A stretch of DNA of 44,938 nt from positions 1 through 44,938 of the forward strand of contig JALOUA010000004.1 in assembly GCA_025457625.1 (NCBI GenBank), read 5' to 3'. Shown here piece by piece: positions 32,050 to 39,430 of this stretch (position 1 is the first letter of the stretch; every line of letters begins with the position of its first letter). The notes beneath the pieces are model-generated. The model did no database searches, was not told the origin of the DNA, and worked only from the letters and a program-made list of their open reading frames with translations. This stretch comes from Akkermansiaceae bacterium. GTDB taxonomy: Bacteria; Verrucomicrobiota; Verrucomicrobiia; Verrucomicrobiales; Akkermansiaceae. The position numbers were made by a program, and so were the translations under genes.

Positions 32050-33435
32050 GTGCGATTACATGTCCTCCTACCCGGCTCTCTGTTGATCAGTTCCTGCGTC
32101 CTCGGACCACAGCCCGGCGCGCCCGACGCGCAGGCGCCCGGATCTATCCGCGGTGACTCCGCGCCCCACGGCGCATCCTTCGGCGACAAGGCATGGCGGC
32201 AGGTTTTCACCGATTCCACGTTGCGCGAGCTGATCGAGCGCGCGCTGGCCAACAACCCGGACCTGGTGGCCGCCACCTTCCGCATCGAGCAGGCGCGCGC
32301 GCGCGCCAACTCCGCCCGGTCCGACTGGTTTCCGCAGGTCAGCGGCAGCGGCGGTGCGGCGGCGAGCTATGGTTCGCGAAACGCCGGCCAGGTTCCTCCC
32401 GGCGGCGACCGCAGTTCGGAGTCCTATGATCTGACGGCCCTCCTCAGTTGGGAACTCGACCTGTGGGGCGGCATCCGCCGCAGCAACGAAGCCGCGCGCT
32501 CCAGATTGCTGGAGGCCGAATACCGGCGCGACGCGGTGCAAACCAGCCTCGTCGCCGCGGTCGCCGCCTCCTACATCGAACTCAAGAACCTCGACGAACG
32601 CCTCGCCATTTCCAAACGCACCGCGGAGAGCCGCCAGTCCGCGCTCGAACTCGTCATCTCGCGCCGCGACGGCGGCGTCAGCTCCGACCTCGAAGTGGGC
32701 CAGGCCGAGGCGCTGTTAGGCCAGGCGCGCACCGCCATCCCGATCACCGAGCAGGCGATCACCGCCAAGGAAAACGAAATCCGTTTCCTGTTAGGAGAAT
32801 ACCCGGCCGGTGTGGCGCGCGGCGGCAGCCTCGACGGCTTGGACCGCTCGCTGCGCATCAGGGGCGGCCTCCCGTCCGCGCTGCTGGAGCGCCGGCCGGA
32901 CATCGCCGCCGCCAGCCAGGCCTATCAGGCCGCGGTCGCCGAGATCGGCGTGGCCGAGGCCCTGCGCCTGCCCTCGCTCTCCCTCACCGGCAGCGGCGGC
33001 GTGCTCAGCTCCGCCCTGGACAACCTGCTAGAAAGCAATTCCGCCGCTTACACCATCGGCCCGCGGCTCGCGGGTCCGATCTTCGACGCCGGCCGCGGCA
33101 AGGCCCGGGTGGACGCCGCCAAAGCCCTCGCCGGCGAGGCGCTCGCCGCGCACGACCGTGCGGCGAAACAGGCGTTCCGCGAAGCGGCCGATGCCATCAA
33201 CGCCCACCTGAAAACCGGCGAAATCATCACCGAACTGTCGCGTCTCGTGGAGGCCAACCGCAAGGTCGCCTCCGTCGCCAACGACCGCTTCACGGGCGGC
33301 GAATCGAGTTATCTCGAAGTGCTCGACGCCGAACGCAGCCTGTTCGATTCGGAACTCACTCTCACCGACGCGCGCCGCGACCGCCTGCTGGCCGTGGTGC
33401 AGGCCTACCGCGCCCTCGGCGGCGGCTGGAAGTGA
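32050..33435 (+). CDS. OprM/NodT-type outer-membrane lipoprotein channel
   Basis: A 461-residue OMF lipoprotein. I take GTG 32050 because it gives a proper lipoprotein signal (VRLHVLLPGSLLISSC, cysteine at residue 16). A frame from 31975 is open, but has different composition. Two OMF repeats are visible: DSTLRELIERALANNPDLVA, SYDLTALLSWELDLWGGIRR, then LERRPDIAAASQAYQAAVAE and SSYLEVLDAERSLFDSELTL. It would complete the tripartite pump with the divergent adaptor and AcrB-like genes. Both coding TTA codons of the mature protein lie in CTGTTAGG (32713, 32788). Confidence -1.
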   Translation: MRLHVLLPGSLLISSCVLGPQPGAPDAQAPGSIRGDSAPHGASFGDKAWRQVFTDSTLRELIERALANNPDLVAATFRIEQARARANSARSDWFPQVSGSGGAAASYGSRNAGQVPPGGDRSSESYDLTALLSWELDLWGGIRRSNEAARSRLLEAEYRRDAVQTSLVAAVAASYIELKNLDERLAISKRTAESRQSALELVISRRDGGVSSDLEVGQAEALLGQARTAIPITEQAITAKENEIRFLLGEYPAGVARGGSLDGLDRSLRIRGGLPSALLERRPDIAAASQAYQAAVAEIGVAEALRLPSLSLTGSGGVLSSALDNLLESNSAAYTIGPRLAGPIFDAGRGKARVDAAKALAGEALAAHDRAAKQAFREAADAINAHLKTGEIITELSRLVEANRKVASVANDRFTGGESSYLEVLDAERSLFDSELTLTDARRDRLLAVVQAYRALGGGWK

Positions 33436-33592
33436 GCAAGGGCGCGCGGACATCCTGCCAGAGTCCTCCACACGGCATCTGAGACGTCATGATCAGCCGC
33501 CAATGATCCAAGCCGGCGGGCGCATGAATGGCGCGAATGATGAATCAGCCTTCGGCGCCATGCGGAATATAGATCCGTGCTTACAGGCATCC
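33436..33592. other. Short intergenic gap, nothing recognised
   Basis: There is no hairpin terminator or gene between the converging OprM-like and DUF4239-like genes. Composition drifts to a lower GC, marking a change of region. Confidence -1.
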
Positions 33593-34396
33593 TCACCTCC
33601 CTGCGTCAGCCTCCATTTCAGCAATCGCCGCTTCAATGGCGTGTTGGTTCACACGAATGAACCCGACGTTGGGTCGATCGAAATCGATGATCACCAGCAT
33701 GATCATCGCAAGCACCAGTGCGAGAATGTAGCCAAGCCAGCGATTGGACCGATCCGTCACGCCGATGCTGAAACCGGCAACCGCCACCGTGATTGCGGCT
33801 ATCATGAGGAGCACCGTCAGAATCACGGGGGGCAGAGTGTCCATCACGGCCACCAGGCGCATGGTTCCCGAATCAATTACCGCATTAACCGCTTCCACCA
33901 GCGAGGCCTCGATTGGACCGGGTCCATCAGGCGCTCACTTTACAATGTTATCCGTGATGGGCCATAACCTGCCCTTCGCTGCTTCTGAGGCTTCAACCAT
34001 CTCTTTGAACTCCTGAAGGGTGATTGCCTCGCCCGGCCTTCCCCTCCTGGTCTGTGCATAGTGGTAGAGCGCCTCCCTCAATTCGCTGCGGCCGGGCTCG
34101 GGCACCAACCCGGCTCTCAGGTAGGCGGTCCCCAAGGCGTTGGCCTCCACCACCACCGCCTGCTTGCGCGCCTTGTGCTGGGTGATGCCCGACCCGAATG
34201 TAAAGGCCAGCATCAACCCGAGCACGCCGAATAGCGAGGTCAGGATCAGTTGGCCGAATTCACTTCCGGCATCGCCCTGGCTGACGCACCGCCGCAATCC
34301 GAGTCGATAGCCAATCTCCAGTCCCACAAGGATCACCGCGGCGAAGATCACGAAATCCAGCCAGATCGGGATTTGATGAAAGAGGGAAAAATTCAC
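33593..34396 (-). pseudogene. DUF4239/bestrophin-like membrane protein gene split by an in-frame TGA
   Basis: The N-terminal part (from GTG 34396, or 34450) has a membrane helix (WLDFVIFAAVILVGLEIGYR), a second (LILTSLFGVLGLMLAFTFGS) and the soluble segment AVVVEANALGTAYLRAGLVP; it ends at TGA 33935-33937 after WPITDNIVK. The same frame then continues APDGPGPIEASLVEAV and through two more helices (PPVILTVLLMIAAITVAVAG and WLGYILALVLAMIMLVII) to FDRPNVGFIRVNQ. These are the two halves of a DUF4239 (bestrophin-like) protein in one phase. CGA to TGA would explain the break by one transition. It could also be a recent mutation, a sequencing error or readthrough. Function unknown for the family. 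Confidence -1.
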
Positions 34397-34535
34397 CTGT
34401 CGGGGAGAGTGGATGCCTGGCACGCCATTTGAAGCACGGTGATCAACCACACATCGAGGAGAGAGTGGTTATGCATCCAGCACGAGCATGACAAGTCATA
34501 AATCCCACCATTGGAACGTCGAATCACGCCCGCCA

Positions 34536-36140
34536 TCAACCGTTCCCCATGAACACCAAGCCTGCCATCCGGAGGGCTTCCTCGACCCGGAGGGCCAGTT
34601 CTTCGATCTTGATGCCCTTGCGGATCAGCCGCGGACCGCTCTCCCGGAAATCCGGACGCACCAGCAGCAGATGCTCAAGAAACGCCCGGGCTTCTTCATG
34701 GCGGCCGAGATGTGCCAGTGCCGCAGCCCTCATCACGGGTGCCCAGAAAATATTGAGGTCCATGTAGCGCGCCGCCCAGGCATGGGCCTCATCGAATTCC
34801 TCCCTGCGGAAGGCATCCAGCCACAATCCGCAGAACACGGTGTCCCGCACAAAGGGATTGAGCTCCACCGCTTCCTTGGAAATGGCCGCACCGCGTTCGT
34901 AATCCCCTTGTAAAATCAGCAGGTAACCGACCGCATCCCGGAAAAAATGAGAGCCCGGGTGCTGGGAAAGGGCGGTAAGCGTGGCCTCATGGCCTTGCTC
35001 CAGGTTTCCTGCCATGGTTTGCGCGAAACCCAGAATGCACCATGCCCGCTGGTCCGCTCCGCTCAGGGAAACTCCTCTCTCCGCATACCGGATGGCTTCT
35101 TCCATCGAGACCTGCAGTTCCGGAAACATCTCCAGAATGTGGTTGAGCGTGCACATGCGCGCCAATCCGCTCCAGAGCCGGCCATCTTCCGGGAAAGCCT
35201 CCACCGCGTGCCGCAAGCCCACCAGTGCCTTTTCAAATAGCTCCGGGGTTCCGCAGCGCTCGGCATGATAGAGGTGCAGAAGCGCCTCGTAGGCGCTGGC
35301 CTCGAGCACAGGCACACTGTCCATCCGTTTGAAGACATGCTGCGCGATAGCCCCTTCTTCCTCGGCAATGCTTGCCGCCACCCGCTCCACCAACTGATCG
35401 AGGAATCGATCGCGGTTCCCGGATTCGGGTCGATAACTCATCTGCTCCGACCAGCGGAGGATATGGGTCTCGAATTCTTCGAGCCGGACCGTGACACGAA
35501 GGATGCCGGACGATTCTGCAATCCTGCCTCTGACCACGAAGCAATTCGCGCCCTTGCAAGCGCTTCGGGCGCTTTCCGCCACGTGCGAGTCGCTTCCAGC
35601 GCTTCCGGGAAGCAAGATCACGCGGCCCACTTGGTATTGATCCAAGGCCACCGCCAGTTCGGAGCCCAGCCCTTGTGCAATGAACTCCAGTTCCTCGCAC
35701 CGGGATTCATTTCGGAACGGCTCGACGAACAGGACGGGCGGCATGATCCGCGCCGCCAGTGTGGACTTTCCATTGCATGCAACCTTGGGAGCGTAGCTGC
35801 CCTTTGGCAGTGAAATCACCACGGGATCCTTCTTTCCATCCGTCAGGTAATAGTGCTCCAGCGCACGCCGGACCCGCCCTGCCTGGACCCGGACCAGAGG
35901 ATCAAGCCCGGGATCAAAATCCCCATTCCTGCCATAAATCCCATGGGCGATCGTCCGCTGCGAGAGCCCGTCGCCCCGGCCCGCCAGCGTTTCCTCCACG
36001 ACAAACCGCAAAAACTCCTCCGCGCGGGGGCTGCCGCCGAAATCCACGCTCCGGCATAGGCGCTCCACTTGCTCGCGAACCGCATGCGTGCCGCCAACCA
36101 TGGACACATCGGTTCTGTCACTGGGATCACTTGGATACAT
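34536..36140 (-). CDS. Winged-helix regulator with TPR repeats, divergent from the sulfatase operon
   Basis: A 534-residue cytosolic protein. The N-terminal part has the pattern EEFLRFVVEETLAGRGD ... FDPGLDPLVRVQAGRVRRAL ... DPVVISLPKGSYAP (about 40-115), which I know as the winged-helix domain of large TPR regulators common in Acidobacteria, rhizobia and Verrucomicrobia. A FlgO-like mid domain follows (AQGLGSELAVALDQYQVGRV). Residues 280-510 are TPR-like helices (AYEALLHLYHAERCGTPELF, GFAQTMAGNLEQGHEATLTA). It starts 200 bases from the divergent DUF3300 gene and is the obvious candidate to control the operon there. Ligand unknown. I see no kinase or receiver domain. Confidence -1.
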   Translation of the reverse strand: MYPSDPSDRTDVSMVGGTHAVREQVERLCRSVDFGGSPRAEEFLRFVVEETLAGRGDGLSQRTIAHGIYGRNGDFDPGLDPLVRVQAGRVRRALEHYYLTDGKKDPVVISLPKGSYAPKVACNGKSTLAARIMPPVLFVEPFRNESRCEELEFIAQGLGSELAVALDQYQVGRVILLPGSAGSDSHVAESARSACKGANCFVVRGRIAESSGILRVTVRLEEFETHILRWSEQMSYRPESGNRDRFLDQLVERVAASIAEEEGAIAQHVFKRMDSVPVLEASAYEALLHLYHAERCGTPELFEKALVGLRHAVEAFPEDGRLWSGLARMCTLNHILEMFPELQVSMEEAIRYAERGVSLSGADQRAWCILGFAQTMAGNLEQGHEATLTALSQHPGSHFFRDAVGYLLILQGDYERGAAISKEAVELNPFVRDTVFCGLWLDAFRREEFDEAHAWAARYMDLNIFWAPVMRAAALAHLGRHEEARAFLEHLLLVRPDFRESGPRLIRKGIKIEELALRVEEALRMAGLVFMGNG

Positions 36141-36339
36141 GGCATCAGGAAGACTCGGTCAGAAAACTAAAGAACCAGAAAAGAAGAGTCAACCCAAGGT
36201 AAGTTACCCAGTCGTTACTTGTGATGCAGTCAGCGCATGCGCCATGGTGCTTTGCAACTAGCAGACCGCCTGTGATCGGGCGTTTTTCCGCCGGTATCCA
36301 CACGGCAAGCTTGAAAGGAGACCCAACTACCCGCGCACC
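36141..36339. promoter_or_regulatory. Divergent control region of the regulator and the DUF3300 operon
   Basis: A perfect 11-base inverted repeat GGTAAGTTACC (36199-36209) is followed by GTTACTT (36214-36220), a second half-site. A 10-bp palindrome GCGCATGCGC lies at about 36234. A run AAAGGAG precedes the DUF3300 start by roughly 20 bases. No clear -35/-10 pair was found. These are candidate operator sites for the winged-helix protein. Confidence -1.
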
Positions 36340-37302
36340 ATGAGATTCTCCCCCACACCCTGCGACCTGCAGCCGATCCGGCAAATCGCCGCCCTTCTCA
36401 TCATCGCCGGGATGTTCACAAGCACCCCGGGTCTTGCGCAAACCGCACCCGCCCCTCCATCCGCCGTCGCCAACAAAAGCGCCGTAACCGCCTCAAGCGA
36501 TCCAGGGGCCTCCGTCGCGAGGATCAGCGCCGGGGAGGCGGGCTACGCGATGAAGTCCATGGACCAACTCGAGGAAATGGTCGCTCCAGTGGCCCTCTAC
36601 CCCGACGAACTTCTCGCCCAGATCCTCCCGGCTTCAACCCGCCCGCTCGACGTGGTCAAGGCCCACCAGTTCCTTCAGCGCGAGCCGGATTTCCAGGAAC
36701 TCCCCGCCGAAGCCACCGAGAACTGGGACCCGGCGGTGGTCTCGCTGCTGCAGTTCAAGGAGGTGGTCGCCATGATGGCGGGAGACATCGATTGGACGGT
36801 TGCCCTCGGTGAGGCGTTTTACTTCCAGGAAGGCGATGTCTACGACGCGATCCAACTGGTCCGCACCCGGGCCGATGCGAAAGGACTTCTCACCGGGAAT
36901 CAGCACCAGGTCTACGTCAAGGAAACCGAGATCATCCGCATCGAGCCCGCCGACCCCGAGGTGATCTACGTGCCGAAATACAACCCGCAAGTCATCTACG
37001 TGAATCAAGCCGCCCCTAGTCCGGATCCGTTCCTCACCTTCGTTGCCGGAGTCGCAGTGGTTTGGGGGCTGAGTGCACCACCATCATTACCACTCCCATT
37101 ACGGATACTACTATCATGGGGGGAAACCTCCCAAGCCCCCCTCCTACCGTCCCCCGGTGCATCCGCCCAGGCCCCCGGGCTGGCGACCTCCCGGCCAGCG
37201 CCCGCCAGGCTATCTTCCGCCTCGCCCGACCCAGCCGATCGCGCATCCTCCCGGCTACCGCCCGGATCGACCCGGAACTCGCCCACCGGGCGACGACAAT
37301 AG
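36340..37302 (+). CDS. DUF3300 domain exported protein, C-terminal frame disrupted
   Basis: A 320-residue reading with an N-terminal signal (IAALLIIAGMFTSTPGLAQT) and a full DUF3300 domain (about residues 75-230: VAPVALYPDELLAQILPAST, LQREPDFQELP, WDPAVVSLLQFKEVVAMM, VIYVPKYNPQVIYV). After about residue 244 this frame gives an odd Pro/Ser/Arg-rich end (to 37302). A different frame from 37073 gives a His/Tyr then Pro/Arg/Thr tail that looks like the normal DUF3300 C-terminus. A +1 shift at CTG-A-GTG (37067-37075) would join them. The domain itself is intact. Function is unknown, but it is often beside DUF2950, as here. Confidence -1.
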   Translation: MRFSPTPCDLQPIRQIAALLIIAGMFTSTPGLAQTAPAPPSAVANKSAVTASSDPGASVARISAGEAGYAMKSMDQLEEMVAPVALYPDELLAQILPASTRPLDVVKAHQFLQREPDFQELPAEATENWDPAVVSLLQFKEVVAMMAGDIDWTVALGEAFYFQEGDVYDAIQLVRTRADAKGLLTGNQHQVYVKETEIIRIEPADPEVIYVPKYNPQVIYVNQAAPSPDPFLTFVAGVAVVWGLSAPPSLPLPLRILLSWGETSQAPLLPSPGASAQAPGLATSRPAPARLSSASPDPADRASSRLPPGSTRNSPTGRRQ

Positions 37303-37753
37303 CTGGCGCCCATCCCGTCCGCCTGTGACCAGTCCCCCGGACCGTCCCGGAAACGGCCGCCCACCGCTCGCAGGTGCGGACCGACCCACCCAATTGCCCA
37401 GCGCACGCCCGCCCACACCGGGCACCCTCCCCACACAACCCAGCACGCGCCCTACACAGCCGAGCACCCGCCCCACCCAGCCGAGCACGCGCCCCACCCA
37501 ACGTCCTTCCACACCGACCACGCGTCCGGGCACACCGTCGCAACAACCGGGATCCACCTTTGGACCCAGCACGCGTCAGAGTGCTCCCGCGACGCGCAAC
37601 GCCAGCGACCGCGGCAGTTCGAGCATCAATCGCAGCAGCGGCGCCACCCGTCCGACATCTGGTTACCAAAGCGGCTCCTCCTTCCTACCCCAGCAGGGAG
37701 GCAACCGGGCGTCCTCGCGCGGAGCCGCCAGTTCCGACCGTCGGAAACGTTGA
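37073..37753 (+). CDS. His/Pro-rich tail frame of the DUF3300 gene
   Basis: A 226-codon frame from GTG 37073, immediately after a TGA in the same phase. It begins with a His-rich stretch (HHHHYHSHYGYYYHGG), then PxxPP and a Pro/Arg/Thr/Ser low-complexity region with three 7-residue repeats (QPSTRPT), and ends SSDRRKR. The His/Gly/Pro pattern suits the usual DUF3300 tail. Read as a separate gene, it would have a GTG start without a convincing RBS. I prefer a frameshifted C-terminus of the preceding gene (error, recent mutation or, less likely, programmed). It ends 31 bases before the DUF2950 start. Confidence -1.
   Translation: MHHHHYHSHYGYYYHGGKPPKPPSYRPPVHPPRPPGWRPPGQRPPGYLPPRPTQPIAHPPGYRPDRPGTRPPGDDNSWRPSRPPVTSPPDRPGNGRPPLAGADRPTQLPSARPPTPGTLPTQPSTRPTQPSTRPTQPSTRPTQRPSTPTTRPGTPSQQPGSTFGPSTRQSAPATRNASDRGSSSINRSSGATRPTSGYQSGSSFLPQQGGNRASSRGAASSDRRKR
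37436..37498 (+). repeat. Three tandem 21-base repeats in the DUF3300 tail
   Basis: Each copy encodes QPSTRPT in the tail frame (CAA/CAG-CCC/CCG-AGC-ACG/ACC-CGC-CCT/CCC-ACA/ACC). The copies differ at a few third positions, so the repeat is old or under coding selection. Confidence -1.
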
Positions 37754-37784
37754 TCCCTTCCACCACAAGCAACCAGTCCCACTC

Positions 37785-38693
37785 ATGAAGAATTGCACCA
37801 TCCTCGCCTTCGTCGCCGTCGCAGCAACCACCCTGCCGGTCCTCGGCCAGCGGCAGTATGATTCCCCCGAAGCGGCTTTTACCGCCGTCGCCGAAGCCTG
37901 TGCCGCGGGAGACAAGCAAGCACTTGCCGACGTCTTCGGCGGCAAATCCACTGCGGTCCTTGAGGAAGAATCCACTGCCACCCTGCATGCGTTCGCCGAA
38001 GCCTACCAGACCCACCATGAGATCCTGACCAAGGACAACCAGCGCCTCATCCAAGTCGGCGAAGTCGGATACGTCCTGCCGATCCCGCTCGTCGCTTCGG
38101 ATTCGAAATGGTCATTCGACCTCGATGCCGCCATGAGCGAGATCCGCAAACAACGCATCGGCCGCGACGAACTCACCGCCATCGAAACCTTGCGCGGCTA
38201 TGTCACCGCCCAGCGGGCCTACGCCGCCGGCGATCATGATGGCGACGGCGTCAAGGAATACGCCCAGCGCATCCTCAGTTCCGAAGGCCAGCGCGACGGA
38301 CTCTACTTCGTGACCGAACCCGGCGAAGAGCCCAGCCCTTTCGGCCCCCTCGTCGCGGAAAAGGCCGATTACCTCAAGGACAAGAAACCCGGCGACCCCT
38401 ACTACGGCTACTATTTCAAAATCCTCCGCAGTCAGGGTGCAGCCGCGCCGGGCGGGGCCTACGACTACGTCATCAATGGCAACATGATCGCCGGTTTCGC
38501 GATGTTGGCATGGCCCGCCGAATACGGAGCCTCCGGCATCATGAGCTTCATCGTCAACCACGAGGGCAAGGTCTGCGACCGCGATCTCGGCAAGGACACC
38601 GCCGGAATCGCCGAAGCCATGACCACCTACCAACCTGAAGGCGGCTGGAACGAGGTGCCCGCCGACGGCATCGACGAGTCGACGGTCGATTGA
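37785..38693 (+). CDS. DUF2950 exported protein
   Basis: A 302-residue protein with a signal peptide (MKNCTILAFVAVAATTLPVL) and the DUF2950 body: SPEAAFTAVAEACAAGDKQA near the start, WSFDLDAAMSEIRKQRIGRD, DHDGDGVKEYAQRIL and KKPGDPYYGYYFKILRSQG, ending in SFIVNHEGKVCDRDLG. DUF2950 genes are regularly found beside DUF3300; no activity is established. ATG 37785 opens into the signal; the upstream frame is low-complexity shadow sequence. Likely periplasmic. Confidence -1.
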   Translation: MKNCTILAFVAVAATTLPVLGQRQYDSPEAAFTAVAEACAAGDKQALADVFGGKSTAVLEEESTATLHAFAEAYQTHHEILTKDNQRLIQVGEVGYVLPIPLVASDSKWSFDLDAAMSEIRKQRIGRDELTAIETLRGYVTAQRAYAAGDHDGDGVKEYAQRILSSEGQRDGLYFVTEPGEEPSPFGPLVAEKADYLKDKKPGDPYYGYYFKILRSQGAAAPGGAYDYVINGNMIAGFAMLAWPAEYGASGIMSFIVNHEGKVCDRDLGKDTAGIAEAMTTYQPEGGWNEVPADGIDESTVD

Positions 38694-38795
38694 TCCTGCT
38701 CCGCTGCGGCAAATGCACTCCATACCCAATGATCAACAAACCCAGGGCGATCGCCCGGATCTCTCAAGGCTACGAAAACACCAAAAACCAACGCT

Positions 38796-39389
38796 ATGAA
38801 GATCCTTGACTTCCATAACCTCCTCGCCGCCACAGCCGCCGGATTTCTAACACTACTCACCGTCTCCTGCGCGTCGGGACCGGGAGGCAGCGATGCGATG
38901 ACCTCCAGCGCGGACGCCCGCAAAATCGATCAGAAGTCCCGCAGCGCCCTTGAAAGGCTCTACCGAACCAACCCCAAAGCACGGACCTTGGCCAACAACG
39001 CCGAAGGGATCCTCGTCTTCCCGGACATCGTCAAGGGCGGGCTGGTCTGGGGTGGAGCCTATGGGGACGGGGCACTCTATCAAAGAAACCGCGCCACCGG
39101 TTATTACCGCAGCATTTCAGCCTCCTGGGGCCTGCAGGCGGGCCTCCAGAAATATGGCTACGCGCTCTTCCTGATGGATGACAAGGCACTGCGCGCCCTG
39201 AATGCCTCGGGCGGCTGGGAAATCGGATCCGCCCCGAATCTGACCGTGGTCGACAAGGGCATGGCCGGATCGCTTTCCACCACCACTCTGGAAAAGGGCA
39301 CCTATGCCATATTCTTTGATCAGAAAGGCCTGATGGCCGGGCTGGGCCTCCAAGGAACCAAGGTCACCCGCCTCGCGATTCATCGGTAA
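38796..39389 (+). CDS. YSC84/SYLF-type lipoprotein
   Basis: A 197-residue protein with a lipoprotein signal (LLTVSCASG; lipobox cysteine at about residue 27) and a SYLF/YSC84 domain: ALERLYRTNPKARTLANNAE, GILVFPDIVKGGLVWGGAYG, YYRSISASWGLQAGLQKYGY and the C-terminal KGTYAIFFDQKGLMAGLGLQ. SYLF domains bind phosphoinositides in eukaryotes; bacterial members are envelope proteins of unknown role. It is fourth in line with the operon, 102 bases after DUF2950. Confidence -1.
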   Translation: MKILDFHNLLAATAAGFLTLLTVSCASGPGGSDAMTSSADARKIDQKSRSALERLYRTNPKARTLANNAEGILVFPDIVKGGLVWGGAYGDGALYQRNRATGYYRSISASWGLQAGLQKYGYALFLMDDKALRALNASGGWEIGSAPNLTVVDKGMAGSLSTTTLEKGTYAIFFDQKGLMAGLGLQGTKVTRLAIHR

Positions 39390-39430
39390 GCGCATTTCCA
39401 AATATCACACGAACAAAACAGACAACCACC

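Noticed and set aside
33935-33937. TGA as selenocysteine or recoded codon in the DUF4239-like gene
   Set aside because: No SECIS-like hairpin was seen, the family has no Sec/Cys position here, and many other genes in the window end in TGA normally.
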